Source: Diphasiastrum complanatum
Lineage: Eukaryota; Streptophyta; Lycopodiopsida; Lycopodiales; Lycopodiaceae
Direction of reading: 5' to 3'
Assembly: GCA_029204225.1 (NCBI GenBank)
Contig: CM055112.1
Span: 44,587,634 to 44,651,633 of the forward strand
DNA: 64,000 bases
Shown here one piece after another: positions 53,512-64,000 of the stretch; within the stretch, counting starts at the first letter, position 1, and each line of letters begins with the position of its first letter. Position numbers and translations under genes: made by a program. The notes under the pieces are model-generated. The model did not search any database, had not been told where the DNA came from, and was given only the letters and a program-made list of their open reading frames with translations.

Positions 53512-55714
53512 CAGCAAGCAAGAAAGAGTTTGAAAAATGTAAAGAAAGCTAGAAAAGATTGGCAATGATGCCAATGTTAGCTCTTTGGCATCTAATTCCA
53601 ACTAAAGCTCCTTTTAGCACGTTGGCTATGGCTGTCTCCCATCTAGTCGATGCTAAGGCTTCTTCCTACTAGCATGAATATGGATGCTAAAAAGGCAATG
53701 CAAGCATAGGGTGAGTATTCTGAGGGTAAGATCCACTCTTCTCTCGTTTCTCTACTTAGTTTGTGTCAGAACTATGGAATTCTATTGCAAAAAGGTGGTT
53801 TGTTGAAACCTATTCCTTGTTGGTGGTAATCAGCCTGATCTTAGTGAGGACTGAGATCCATGGGTTGATGTAAGGAAGGAAATTCATGCTAGCAATATAT
53901 TCTTTTAAGGTAATCTCCAGTTGAGATTTTGGTTGTGGAATAGCACTCTTTGAGAAATATTCTCTCTTAGAAGATAATCGAGCTACATGATTCTTGGTTA
54001 AGAAAGTATTGTGTACAGATCAGGTGATATTTGTAGAGATATGTTCTGTAGTGAATCTTTGTGTGATCATAAACCTTTTGTACAAACTTTTACATCTTGT
54101 GGATCTACAAAGGATTCCTTGGACTAAGTTTATTTGCCTGCACAAACTAGTCGTTAAAACATAGGCATATTGATGAGAATTGTGTAGAGACAATTTCTCG
54201 CTAGGTTATAGTAATTTCTCATTGAAAATTGTTCACTGACCTAGAATTGATTTAGAATCAGATGAAATGTGGTGTTTTGATACCACACCTAGACATTTAA
54301 ATATTTTCTAAATTCGATACAACTAACTGATTCAGAAGCGCTACTTCTGAGGTAGTTGTTTTGAATCAACTATATGATCTTACTTATGGATATTATTGTT
54401 GAAATGTATTGCTTATAAGTTGCAACCTTTATGGGTCAAGTTTGGATTCATTTAAAGGTTTATGTGCATAGAATACACGTGAACTTTTGGCCTTTTCTTT
54501 TCCCGATTGAAAAGAATAGAATGTTATCTCGGAAGACTCAAGAGAGTTGGATAGTTGTTGGTTGCCAAAAGTTAGAACTTCATGTATTAAGATTCAGGTA
54601 AATCTTAAGTTATTCTAGATTGAAACTTAAGAGTAAATTCTAGACGTATTCTAGATTGGACTCTAACTTTGGAATGACACTTTGTGCCATGGCTAAAGTA
54701 GGACCCTTTTTTGGATTACAATCCTTTTATAGGCACCGTATGTGAGTTGGAAAAGTTTGAAACTTTCCAGATGGAAAGGACTTTTTGGAACAACTCATGT
54801 GTCTTTTAAAAATTGTGATGCACTCTTATGATATGGTATGGTCTTGGGAATCTGGAGAGTTGGGATTGGCAAATCATAACTCAGACTCTAGGATATACCT
54901 GATCGATAAGACAGAGGACTTAGATCATAGTAAAATTACCCCGGATGAATAAACATGTTAGTGGAATTTTGGTTATGACTCGCCATCTTACCCAATCGGC
55001 TATATTAATTTGGGTAATGACCGCTAAAATTGCATCTGATTTTGCTCAAATAGTTGTAGAGCGTCTGCTTAGACTTTATAGATACCAAGTGACAGTGTGA
55101 AAATCTCGATCCAAGGTTTACTGGTCACTTTTGGTCGGCCATATTCACGCAATGTCGCTAATATAATAACTTCATGCATTCCTTCTTCCATTTGCAATGC
55201 ATTAGTGCTTGCGGGTCATCGGGCTTTAGGATTGCAGACGTGGGAGCATGAAATCAGCCCCACTTTGTTGAAGATTCATCTGTTTACGCTTTCAAATTCT
55301 TTCTCTGGATAAGGGCGGAGTTATTGAGAAGCTTGCTTCACTTGGCAGTGGGATTGACTCTTGTGGGTGTTAGGTTTTTTGGGTGGTTTCCTCATGGTTT
55401 TTGCTTATACTTTTGAAATCTTAAAACTGGTTGGCAAGGAAGAATGGTTCTTGCTTGTTCAATTCCTAAGGATGGCTGCAATACAGTTTTTAAAAGCTCT
55501 GTGAACGAAGGTTCATGCAGGCGGTGGCCTTCGGATCCCTACCTTTTATCTACAAAACACAGTAGCGCTGGGGTTTCACTCTCTTTGTTTGTACACAGAG
55601 CTTTAGACAATTACCTGACTCTCTATGTTTGCACACAGAGCAGAGGCAAAGCACTTTGGCCCTGGGTGGATGGGACTGAAGAAAATCCAGTAAACACTGG
55701 CAAGGAGCTTCATG
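53512..55714. other. Unassigned region
   Basis: No transposon enzyme or RNA gene is recognised. A 71-codon frame (55097-55312) is unfamiliar. A frame from 55444 fuses about 90 unfamiliar codons to a copia integrase tail at 55715. CTCT-TGTTTG-ACACAGAGC occurs twice near 55581 and 55620. Confidence 0.4.
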
Positions 55715-57245
55715 AATGGAACGAGTTCGGATGTGTAGCATATGTACACATACCATATAAGAAGTGGAAGAAGCTGGATGATAGAGTCGAACAAGGATTC
55801 CTTGTTGGCTATGATGTACACTCATCATACTAGAAGCTGTACATGCTAGAGACCAATCAAATCAAGATTGTTCGAGATCGATAGAGGGAGTAGATGATGA
55901 ACACTTGGATCAAGATGTTCACTTACCACTTGAGTTGAGTGACGACTCAGACGATGAAATGGCTGCCGAATTGCCTACATCTAGAACACCGAGAACCCAC
56001 AATGCAGACACTCTCCTCCACAGCTCTGCCCTCTGCTTGTCGTCATCCATCCATAGACGAACGAGATGAGCAGCAGGACGAGACGAGATGAGAAAAACAC
56101 ACAAATATGGCCACAGCGCAAGTGTCAAGAGAAGGTGCATTGCGTCGGTGGCATCGTATACACATAAATACGGTTTAATTGTATATTGTACCAGCCCTCC
56201 TAATAACGTCAGGTAACGGGCCAGCATGGCTTGTTATGTATTAGACAATGGGCCTGATGGGCCCGTTATGACAAATTGCAAGGGCGTGCTCGGGAGGGCG
56301 AGCCCTTCAATTTGTCATGACAGGCCCTTCAGGCCCGTTAACTGATGTTATGGTTAGTTGCTGCCTCCATCTCTCGCCATGAACCATGCTCGCCTTCAGT
56401 CACGGTGATTCTCAACTTCCAAAAACCAAATTCAGAAGACAATCAAATGTGCGAAGATTACCAGAAACCAAATTCAGAAGACGAGAGTGTGCGTAGATTA
56501 CCAAAACGAGCAGCGCAGGTCTTGTTGAGAAAATGAGCACATTACCAAAACGACAATGTGTTGAGAAAATGAACAGATTACCAAAACGAGAATGTGCGCA
56601 GACTAACAAAACGAGTACCGCAATGTCTGTAAATCTTGTTTGGAAATGGAACTAATCACAATCCCAAAAGCAGCTATTCACAATGTTGGAGATCAGAGGG
56701 CATATTCAAAGAATCATACTACTGCGAACATTCTCTTGTCTTCTGAATTTGGTAATGTTGGAGATCAGAGCGCAGATTCAAAGAATCATTTTATAGGTTC
56801 TTTCACCTAATGATAGAATTCTTTGCTAGATCATGATGTATCCACAAGCTACATCAGGAAATCCAACGAGGACAACAGAACCTGCGGTGCTCATTTTCGA
56901 CGCAGATACTAAGGAGGCAGGCAGGCAAAAGATTACTTTTATTGGCTTGGTTTTGCATAAAAGATGACTTTTACATTCACGCTCCTCTCTCGCGAAACGC
57001 TACCTTTCATTTTAAAAGTTTAAGAATTTATGCCCTTCAAAGCTGTAGTAAGGCAGATTATGGCATATTAAGCATCCTGTTTTTTGTTAATAAACTGTAG
57101 CAGCTGACCATTAGGAAAATTTACATGGCCACAGGCTCCAGGCTCGCCCAGGGCCTTGCAATTTTTCATAACGGGCCATGCTGGCCCGTTATCTAATACT
57201 TAAAGGACATGTTCAAGTCACCTTGAATCGAATCGTCTCTCTACT
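55715..57245. repeat. Duplicated segment, copy 2 (first copy 10700-12115)
   Basis: It begins in a copia L integrase tail (EFGCVAYVHIPYKKWKKLDD; GFLVGYDVHSSY) and continues in the same order as copy 1: palindrome (56203-56350), TTACCAAAACGAG repeats (about 56450-56625) and GTTGGAGATCAGAG repeats. It carries an extra piece near its right end: 57151-57199, GCAATTTTTCATAACGGGCC and on, which is the reverse complement of the start of the palindrome block and is missing in copy 1. Confidence 0.85.
56203..56350. repeat. Nested GC-rich palindrome, copy 2
   Basis: ATAACGTCAGGTAACGGGCC...GGCCCGTTAACTGATGTTAT, as in copy 1, with the centre longer (GGGCGTGCTCGGGAGGGCGAGCCC) and some arm substitutions. 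Confidence 0.75.
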
Positions 57246-58397
57246 TCGGGCGTCTCTGAATTGGTGTAGGAATCTTGTAGCAAGGTCAACATGCCTGGCA
57301 TTATACCCATGGCTAGCGTTTTACACCTGAAATTCAAAGGTCTGAGAATCAATCATTAAGAATTAAAAAGTAGCCCAAAAACTTGGAAGAAAAACGCAAG
57401 CTTCTTACGATAGGACGTGAATTTGAAAATTTGACACTCGCTCTCTCTCGTTCATATTTTATCTGACAATGCAGGAGTTCGCCACCTGGCTGGAATTCAA
57501 AATTTTTGTGGTAGAAGGTGTTAAAGGTAGAATTCTAGTGAAAACCTTTAGCTTCCATTGATCAATGATAGGAACTATGCAAAAAGTAGAGTATAGTTGG
57601 AAGGAGGGAGAGCCTATTTAAGAAAAGCAAGTAGCAATCAGATCTTTCCACTAACTGGGAAAGCATCTGAGGCAGTGAGGTGCAATTGTGGTGATCTGAG
57701 GCAAATTTCCGCTCTGGGATAGGTTCAGTAGGAGCAGCGAAGAGATTGGGCAGAAAATCGTGACTCGCTGCAGCCATATCAGAGTGTTTCTTAGTGTTTT
57801 TTTGGGCAGCCAGCAAGTTGTCCAGTCTGAATTTCTGCTGCTTTCCTATTAGCGTTGTCTTGAGGCAGTAGGAATGCACATGTGATTTTGCAGTTCTTCT
57901 GGTTGTGGTAAAGTTTCAGGGAAATATCATAGCCATTGAAAAGTACGACCGCTTCCAAGAAGTAACTAGACACGTTTGCAGGCTATAAACAAGCGCACCA
58001 TCAACAGTTCCAGCGGGGTAGAAGTGAACGAGTTCTGAGGCTACAGTAGTAGAGTAGCAGTGCGCACCAGATTACCAAGCACATGCTACTCAAGCGTTCA
58101 GTTGGCTGCCAGAATAGCGATCAGTTTCTTGCTACACCAGTGATTAGTTCATCTCTCAATGAGCGAAGCTTTGCAGCAGAGAGCGGAGATTTGTAGAGTT
58201 TTGGTGGGTGCTTTTGTTTGGGCAAGTTCTGCAAAATCCATTGCAAAAGGTTTACAACGGCCGACGGCTCCATCGAGGTTAACGACATTCCGTGTGAAGA
58301 AAAATCAAAAAAAAAAAAAGAGAAAAAAATATAAAAAAGATCTCGATTCAGTTGGTGAGGTGGTCCATCGCAGGGTTCCCTTTGTACAGTTTTTCTC
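57246..58397. other. Leader of the non-LTR element and unassigned sequence
   Basis: No defended gene. An A-rich run lies at 58303-58340, shortly before the first ATG of the non-LTR frame. Minus-strand frames at 57562-57879 and 58121-58411 are not supported. Confidence 0.4.
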
Positions 58398-61199
58398 ATG
58401 GCTTCAGACATCTCCCTCTTTCATCCTCATAGTCTCAAACGACCTGCTTCAACTGTATCTCCCCCTCCTGACTCCCCTCCTCGTTCACGTCAAGCTGTGT
58501 TGGGTTTCTTGCTTGCCACAACCCCCTCTGTTCCTCCTTCGCCCACCTCTTTCCATGGCATTGTTGCCCCCTCGCTTGGTTGTGAGCCTCCTTTGACCCT
58601 TGTTGCATTGCCTTCTCAACCCCCTGAACGGGTTCCTTGCCATGCTTGTGGTCGTTTCTTCTCTCCTAGGGGAAGTCTTGCCCGTCACCAACATTTTTGT
58701 CCTACGCTGCTTTAGTCGTCTCAAGATCGCCCTCCTCTTTCTGCACCCCATTCGCCCTCTGCTTCAGTTTGGTCTTGGATTTCTTCCCTTGATGTCCTCC
58801 GAGCTTTTCACTTGGGCTTCCCTCGTCCAAGGCTCTACTTTCATATACCCCTCGCTCTTTGTCGAGAAACTCAAGTTGCTATGCGCCTTCCTCTTGATCG
58901 CTTGGCTATTGACCCCTTCGACATTGCGGCTTGGCATCTATTTATTCTTTTTTCCCTTTGGTGTCTAGTGCTTCCTCCGAGGGGTGGGAATGCTGGTCAT
59001 ACAGAAACTCATGCTCGCCTTCGTCGCTTTCTATCGGGAGACTGGGAAACGCTTCATGATGGACACTTTGCACGGTGTCAGGCACTTGCTACTCGCAACT
59101 CGCAGGACTCTCATCCTCAAGGCGCCCCACCTCTCCACCGTCGCCTTCATCGCACCCTACATCTTGGGCAAGTTGGTGAGTATTCTCATGCAACTCGAGC
59201 TTTAGCTCCTCTCACACCCGCTCCCTCTTCTTCTGATACTGTTGCTGCCCTCCAAGCTCTGCATCCTGCTTCTGAAGGCATTCTTCCCTTGTTTGTGGAG
59301 GACTTTTTGTCTGATGTTGACTTGGTTCTTGATCGTGATTCTTTCTATCGTGCCTTCCATCGTAGTCCTCGTCTTGTTGTTGGTGGTCCCTCCGGTTTGG
59401 TCTATGAACACCTTCGTGATTGCTTTCCACTTGAGGACTCTGCTAGTGGCCTTGTTCAACTCTTTTGGGTCTGCTCTTTTATCGCCTCTGGTCACATTCC
59501 TTCTTCTGTCGCTCGTCTTTTGTCTGCGTCTCGTTTGATCGCCACGTCTAAAGCCTCGGATGGCATCCGTCCCATCGCTATTGGCAAAGTCCTCCTCCGT
59601 CTTGTTAGTCATTCTATCTGTTTTCAGTTTCAACAGATTTTCGTCTCTTTTCTCTCCCCTCATCAGTTTGGCGTCTCTATTCCTAGCGGCTGTGAAGCTG
59701 TCATTCATGGTTTGCATACCACCCTTGATCTCCATCCTAACTGGGTTGTTCTCCAAGTGGATGTTTCCAATGCTTTTAACTCTGTTTCTAGAGCTGCGAT
59801 CTTTCAAGAGCTACGCGCGGCTGGTGGTGAGTTGGCTCAGCTTATCCCATTTGTGCGGTTGTTCTATGCTACTGAGACTCCTCTCTTTTATAGTCACCAT
59901 GTGCACTCTGGGGATCTTTCCACTATTCAGTCTGCAGCAGGTACTCGTCAAGGTGATCCTTTCGCTGGTCCTCTTTTTGCTCTGGCTCATTTTCGTGCAC
60001 TTCGAGCTTCTGTAGAGGCCTTTCCCTCCTGCTTATTTCCTTCGGTTGTTGATGACACTCATATTGTTGGTCATGCTCCTACGGTGCTCCTCGCATTTCA
60101 TCATTTCTATGAGCAGCTGGCTTCTCTTGGTTTGTCTATTCAACCCCGCAAATGTTTAGTATGGTCTCCAACAGGTCTTCCCCTAGACTTAATTCCTCCT
60201 CAAGGTTTCCTTGCTCCTTCGGATGGCATTCGAGTTCTGGGTATTCCTAGTGGGTCTGCTTTCTTCAACTCTGTTTTTCTTGGTGAGGCTCTCCAGGAGG
60301 ATGTTGCTCATTCAGATCTGCTTCCCCAGTTGGGCGACACTCAGGTCGCGTTTGGCATCTTGATGTCTTGCTTTATCCAATGTCCTTCTTATCTGTTGCG
60401 GACTTTTCCTCCTACTCCGGACTTTTTGCATCTCCTCTCTTCCTTTGATAGCTCTCTTATGGATGTTTTTGGCCACCTTTTGGGTCCTGATTCTTTGGAT
60501 GGTGTGGAGACCCTTTTAGCTCGGAACCAGGCTCGGTTACCTATTTCTTGTGGAGGTGTGGGTTTTCTCTCTACGGTTTCTTCTGCACCTACAGCTTTTC
60601 TTGGGAGTTGGGCTCTTGTCGCCCATGCTTTATCTTCTCAGTTCCTTTCTGGCTTTCACCCTCTCTTGGCAGATTGCATTGCTCATGTGGATAGTAGTTC
60701 TCTACCTTTCCAACACCTCCTCATCGTTGTGCGAGAGCTCCTCCCCCTCTCGGCCCAAGCTTGTCTTCCTCCTTTTGAGCAACTCCTCACTTTCAGCTCA
60801 GATCACCTGCAAGAGACCCTCTTGGAGCGCGTGCACAAGCATACCCTTTCCAGCATGCTCTCTAAGGCTCCTTCGGCGTTGCATCGAGCTCGACTTCTTT
60901 CTTGTGCGGGTCCTAGTGCCCAAGCTTGGCTGTCAGCTCGGCCTGTTATCCCTTCCTTCCGGTTGTCTTTGGCCATCTTCACTATTGCTCTTCGTCTTCG
61001 CTTGGGGCTTTCTCATCTTTCGGTCTTGGGTCTCTCCAGGTGTGTTTGTGGTCGCCCTATTGCTGCTCTTGCTATCCACCTCCTTCGTTGTCCTTTTGGG
61101 AGTGAGTTCACAGCTACGCATGATGTTGTCAAAGATGCAGCGGCCACTATAGCTAGAGATGGAGGTTTCCATCCTCAGAGAGCAGTCTCATGTCCTTCC
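58398..61199 (+). pseudogene. Non-LTR retrotransposon, one long frame with a single TAG, 3' end cut off
   Basis: One frame runs from ATG 58398 to the copia LTR at 61200, broken only by TAG at 58713-58715, where CAG would fit. The N-terminus has a zinc finger (CHACGRFFSPRGSLARHQHFC type). The RT domain follows in standard order: GPSGLVYEHLRD, DGIRPIAIGKVLLRLVS, HQFGVSIPSGCEAVIHG, VLQVDVSNAFNSVSR with the first catalytic Asp, AGTRQGDPFAGPLFALA, and VVDDTHIVG in place of the usual [FY]ADD, then LGLSIQPRKCLVWSP. Near the C-terminus CVCGRPIAALAIHLLRCP followed by THD resembles the Cys-His motif before the restriction-like endonuclease of R2-type elements. The endonuclease itself would lie past the cut. 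It is clearly richer in C and T on the coding strand than the copia surroundings. Confidence 0.85.
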
Positions 61200-61852
61200 T
61201 GTGAAAAACTCAGATCCAAAAGATGCTAAAGTTTCATAAAGATCTTGGCCATGGAAGTTATGCACATCTAGATTGAAAAAATGATAGAAATTGTGATGTT
61301 AAGCATACTAAACATCAACTAAACATCAAAATCTGATCATAAGCTTCCACAAACAGAAACTTGCTGTCCCTGTCCGTACTTCAGAGCCTACAACCTGCAT
61401 TTTACACGTGTGAAGCCATAGCAACAAAGAAATCACAATTCTAGTGGCTAGAATGCAAGATATGAACAAAAAAGTGAGAGAGAAGAAGATGGATCTTCAA
61501 AGAGCATAACATTCATTCAATAGAATGAAAATGAGATGTGTACATACTCGTGGAGATGGCTATTTATAGCAGCCATAGTGCCTCTTGGCCACTTGTCTTA
61601 TGATAGGCTAAAATTGGGGTCCAATAGGATTCACCCATCTACCTAGAAATTTGGTCAAATAGGAATGCACCAAATTATGAGCCAATAGAAGAGCTCCACA
61701 CTCGACCTCCTCTAATTAATGTGACCTCAAAAGTAGTGTACACATACTTTGGGCCTCTACATACATGTATGAACCTATCTCTAACTTTTATTTGGCCATA
61801 GGCCTACAAAATCTCAAGTTAGGAAAATACTACTAGTTGACAATTTTTCACA
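61200..61852 (-). repeat. 3' LTR of copia F
   Basis: 653 bp; TGTGAAAAATTG at 61852 (minus) to GAGTTTTTCACA at 61200. TATAAATAG lies near 61562-61570 (minus) and TACACGTGTG at 61403-61412. It is inserted in the non-LTR frame. The first five flanking bases are CTTCC (61195-61199), so the same bases are expected past the far LTR outside the window. Confidence 0.92.
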
Positions 61853-63998
61853 CTCCCTCTTCAACTAGTTTTAGCATAGATTTAGAAAGTACACCAAGAC
61901 TTGTTCTATGCTTGAAAAATAAGTCCTTTCCCAATGCTTTGGTAAAGATATCAGCCACACATTCCTTTGATGGGACATGTTCAAGCTTGATCTCTTTTGC
62001 CAACACTTGTTCTCTCACAAAATGGTAAGCCACCTCGATATGTTTGCTCCTTGCATGGAAAACCGGATTGCTTGCTAGACTTTGGGCTGAAAGGTTGTCA
62101 CAAAAGATGATTGGACTCTCTGAAAAATCCAGCAAATGAAGCTCCATAATCATCCTCTTGATCCACACCATCTCCTTTGTGCATGATGTCAAAGCTTTGT
62201 ACTCGGCCTCACTAGAAGAAAGTGATATAGTTGCTTGTTTCTTCGACATCCATGAGATAGCTCCATCACCTATGAAAATAGCATGTGCATTTATGGATTT
62301 TCTATCCATAAGGTCTCCTGCAAAATCTGAATCTGAAAAACCAAATAAGTTAGGTGATGATCCTCTATAAACAATGCCAAAATCTTTTGTTCCCGAGATG
62401 TATCTCAAGATCCTCTTTCCTAGTTTCCAATGTTCTATGCTAGGATCTTGCATGAATTGGCTTAATCTACCAACACAATAAGATAAATCAGGTCTTGTGA
62501 TGGTTAGATATATAAGAGAACCTATTAGCTTCCTATAGAGAGTAATGTCCTCGAAGGATCTTTCATTACCTCTTATAGTTAGCTTTACATGTGATTCCAT
62601 AGGTGTATCAATAGGATTTGCATCTACCATATGAAATCTATTGAGAATAGAAATAGCATACTTCTCTTGTGAAATAAAAGTGATTTGAGAAGTTCTAATT
62701 ACTTCTATTCCTAAGATATAGCTCAAAAGACCAAGATCATGCACTTCAAATTCCTTTTTTAGTGCTTTCTTGATATCTTCTATATCTTCCTTGTTCCCTC
62801 CACTTAAAATAATGTCATCCACATAAATTAGAAGGATTGTAACATCATTAGCACTAATTCTAAAGTAAAGTGAATGATCATACTCACTCATAGTGAAGTT
62901 TTGAGAAAGTAGAAAAGAGTTAAGCCTAGCATACCAACTCCTTGGTGCTTGCTTAAGACCATACAAACTTTTTTGTAGAAAACACACATGATTAGGCTTG
63001 CTATGAGAAACATAGCTCTCGGGTTGCTCCATGTAGACTTCCTCTTCAAGATCACCATTCAAGAAAGCATTAGAAATGTCTAATTGCCAAAGATCCCATC
63101 CATAAAGAGTTGCAAGGGAAATGATTACTCTTATGCTCACCATCTTTGCCACGGGTGCAAAGGTTTCCTCATAGTCAATGCCATGCTCTTGAGCATAACC
63201 TTTAGCCACCAACCTTGCCTTCAACTTGTTGATAGATCCATCTTGATTTGTCTTTACCTTGAAGATCCATTTGCATCCAATTGCACTTTTGCCCTTTGGA
63301 AGCTCCACCAATCTCCATGTGTTGTTCTTCATAAGTGCTTCAAACTCAAGATCCATTGCTTGGATCCATTCCTCTTTTTGCCTTGCTTCATCTACACATG
63401 AAGGTACATCAAAAGAAGTTAGGAAAGCATAGTTGGATCCATCCACCACTTGCTTACCTTTGCCATCATAAGTGAGCCTTGAGGGTTTCACTTTATGCCT
63501 TGGAGTTCTCCTTGGAATTTGACTTGAAGAGGCTTCTTCAACATCCACATCCAATGTGTCATCAACTCCATTGTCATCAAGCACATTAGTTGCAACAACA
63601 CCATCATCACTTGAAACAACTTTTGGAATGTTACTTTCATCAAAAATGACATCCCTACTTGTGAACACTTTCTTGATTGAAGGAACATAAATCCTATATG
63701 CTTTGCTTACTTCACTATAACCAACAAAAATGCCCTTTCTTGAAGATGGATCCTCCTTAGTTCTATCATCAAGAGTAATGTTGAAGTAGCAAATGCATCC
63801 AAAAGTTCTTAGAAACTTGACATTAGGCTTCATACCAAACAAAGCTTCAAAAGGGGTTTTTCCTTCCAATACAACACTTGGCCATCTATTGCAAAGGAAA
63901 TTTGCACACAACAAAGCATCACTCCAAAAAGGTTTAGGAAGATTAGCATTCAATCTCATTGCCTTTGCACTCTCACACAAGGTTCTATTCTTCCTCTC
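61848..63998 (-). CDS. Copia F pol (integrase end, RT, RNase H), intact within the window
   Basis: The frame is open from the right edge of the window (ERKNRTLCESAKAM) to VEEGV-stop, whose TGA lies in the LTR, so at least 717 codons carry no lesion. Counted from the Met at 63980: integrase C-terminal region 1-170; RT fingers 216-290 (CKWIFKVKTNQDGSI; ARLVAKGYAQEHGIDYEETF); catalytic QLD at 299-301; YVDD at 386-389; connection 480-530; RNase H acidic residues D550, E591 and D628; tail FHARSKHIEVAYHFVRE. All usual motifs are present, including YGLKQAPRSWYARL. The integrase end, linker and C-terminus closely resemble D/E, so F is a good model of the autonomous relative of D/E. The gene continues beyond 64000. 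Confidence 0.93.
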   Translation of the reverse strand, partial: ERKNRTLCESAKAMRLNANLPKPFWSDALLCANFLCNRWPSVVLEGKTPFEALFGMKPNVKFLRTFGCICYFNITLDDRTKEDPSSRKGIFVGYSEVSKAYRIYVPSIKKVFTSRDVIFDESNIPKVVSSDDGVVATNVLDDNGVDDTLDVDVEEASSSQIPRRTPRHKVKPSRLTYDGKGKQVVDGSNYAFLTSFDVPSCVDEARQKEEWIQAMDLEFEALMKNNTWRLVELPKGKSAIGCKWIFKVKTNQDGSINKLKARLVAKGYAQEHGIDYEETFAPVAKMVSIRVIISLATLYGWDLWQLDISNAFLNGDLEEEVYMEQPESYVSHSKPNHVCFLQKSLYGLKQAPRSWYARLNSFLLSQNFTMSEYDHSLYFRISANDVTILLIYVDDIILSGGNKEDIEDIKKALKKEFEVHDLGLLSYILGIEVIRTSQITFISQEKYAISILNRFHMVDANPIDTPMESHVKLTIRGNERSFEDITLYRKLIGSLIYLTITRPDLSYCVGRLSQFMQDPSIEHWKLGKRILRYISGTKDFGIVYRGSSPNLFGFSDSDFAGDLMDRKSINAHAIFIGDGAISWMSKKQATISLSSSEAEYKALTSCTKEMVWIKRMIMELHLLDFSESPIIFCDNLSAQSLASNPVFHARSKHIEVAYHFVREQVLAKEIKLEHVPSKECVADIFTKALGKDLFFKHRTSLGVLSKSMLKLVEEGV

Positions 63999-64000
63999 GG

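Noticed and set aside
58485-61172. Several minus-strand frames opposite the non-LTR element, rich in Arg and Lys
   Set aside because: They are shadows of the long plus-strand RT frame. The pyrimidine-rich coding strand gives few stops on the opposite strand.

Overview
The window looks like repeat-dominated nuclear DNA of a seed plant with a very large, AT-rich genome. A gymnosperm is plausible but not shown by the sequence. Almost everything is Ty1/copia LTR retrotransposon. The evidence is initiator-Met-tRNA primer-binding sites (TGGTATCARAGCC), the gag CCHC to protease DSG to integrase HHCC/DDE to reverse transcriptase YVDD to RNase H order, and TG...CA LTRs with 5-bp target duplications. 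The only recognisable cellular gene is a two-exon tau-class glutathione S-transferase (48474-49387, minus). Also present are a Ty3-like gag (39358-40695), a GC-richer non-LTR retrotransposon (58398-61199) and a tiny tRNA-derived insertion with a perfect 15-bp target duplication (12177-12293).

Layout, left to right. 1-3654: two copia remnants (A plus, N minus) with LTRs in opposite orientation. 3845-8002: copia B1 pol and 3' LTR joined to a minus-strand gag/protease piece of family K. 8003-9479: 5' half of element D/E. 9835-12115: copia L integrase and a segment repeated at 55715-57245. 14385-25331: element G1 (TSD CTTAC) with the complete 6.0-kb copia H (17317-23316, TSD ATTGA) nested in it. 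25337-26968: K LTR and gag. 26969-31029 minus: 3' half of D/E. 32530-34300 minus: copia J. 34300-38943 minus: element G2. 39358-40695: Ty3-like gag. 40837-46448: a second copy of the K plus B composite. 46506-47756: microsatellites. 48474-49387: GST. 49505-52082 minus: copia P directly upstream of the GST. 52445-53350: element Q. 55715-57245: second copy of the duplicated segment. 58398-61199: non-LTR element, cut by the LTR of copia F, which runs off the window (61200-64000).

The most unusual content is two families of copia-like elements in which the reverse transcriptase region has been replaced. In D/E an open 844-codon frame runs from the integrase into about 340 residues I do not recognise, then back into the RNase H tail; Q carries a second copy of that segment. 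In G1 and G2 a 346-residue frame with no reverse transcriptase motif sits just before the 3' LTR, with identical length in both copies. Both families keep LTRs, polypurine tracts and target duplications, so they were presumably mobilised in trans by autonomous relatives such as F or H.

Two elements are each split into complementary, oppositely oriented halves. Putting the halves back together restores matching target duplications: CATCC for D/E and AATCA for G2. This points to two inversions, of about 21.5 kb (9480-31029) and about 1.07 kb (34300-35372), or to orientation errors in the assembly.
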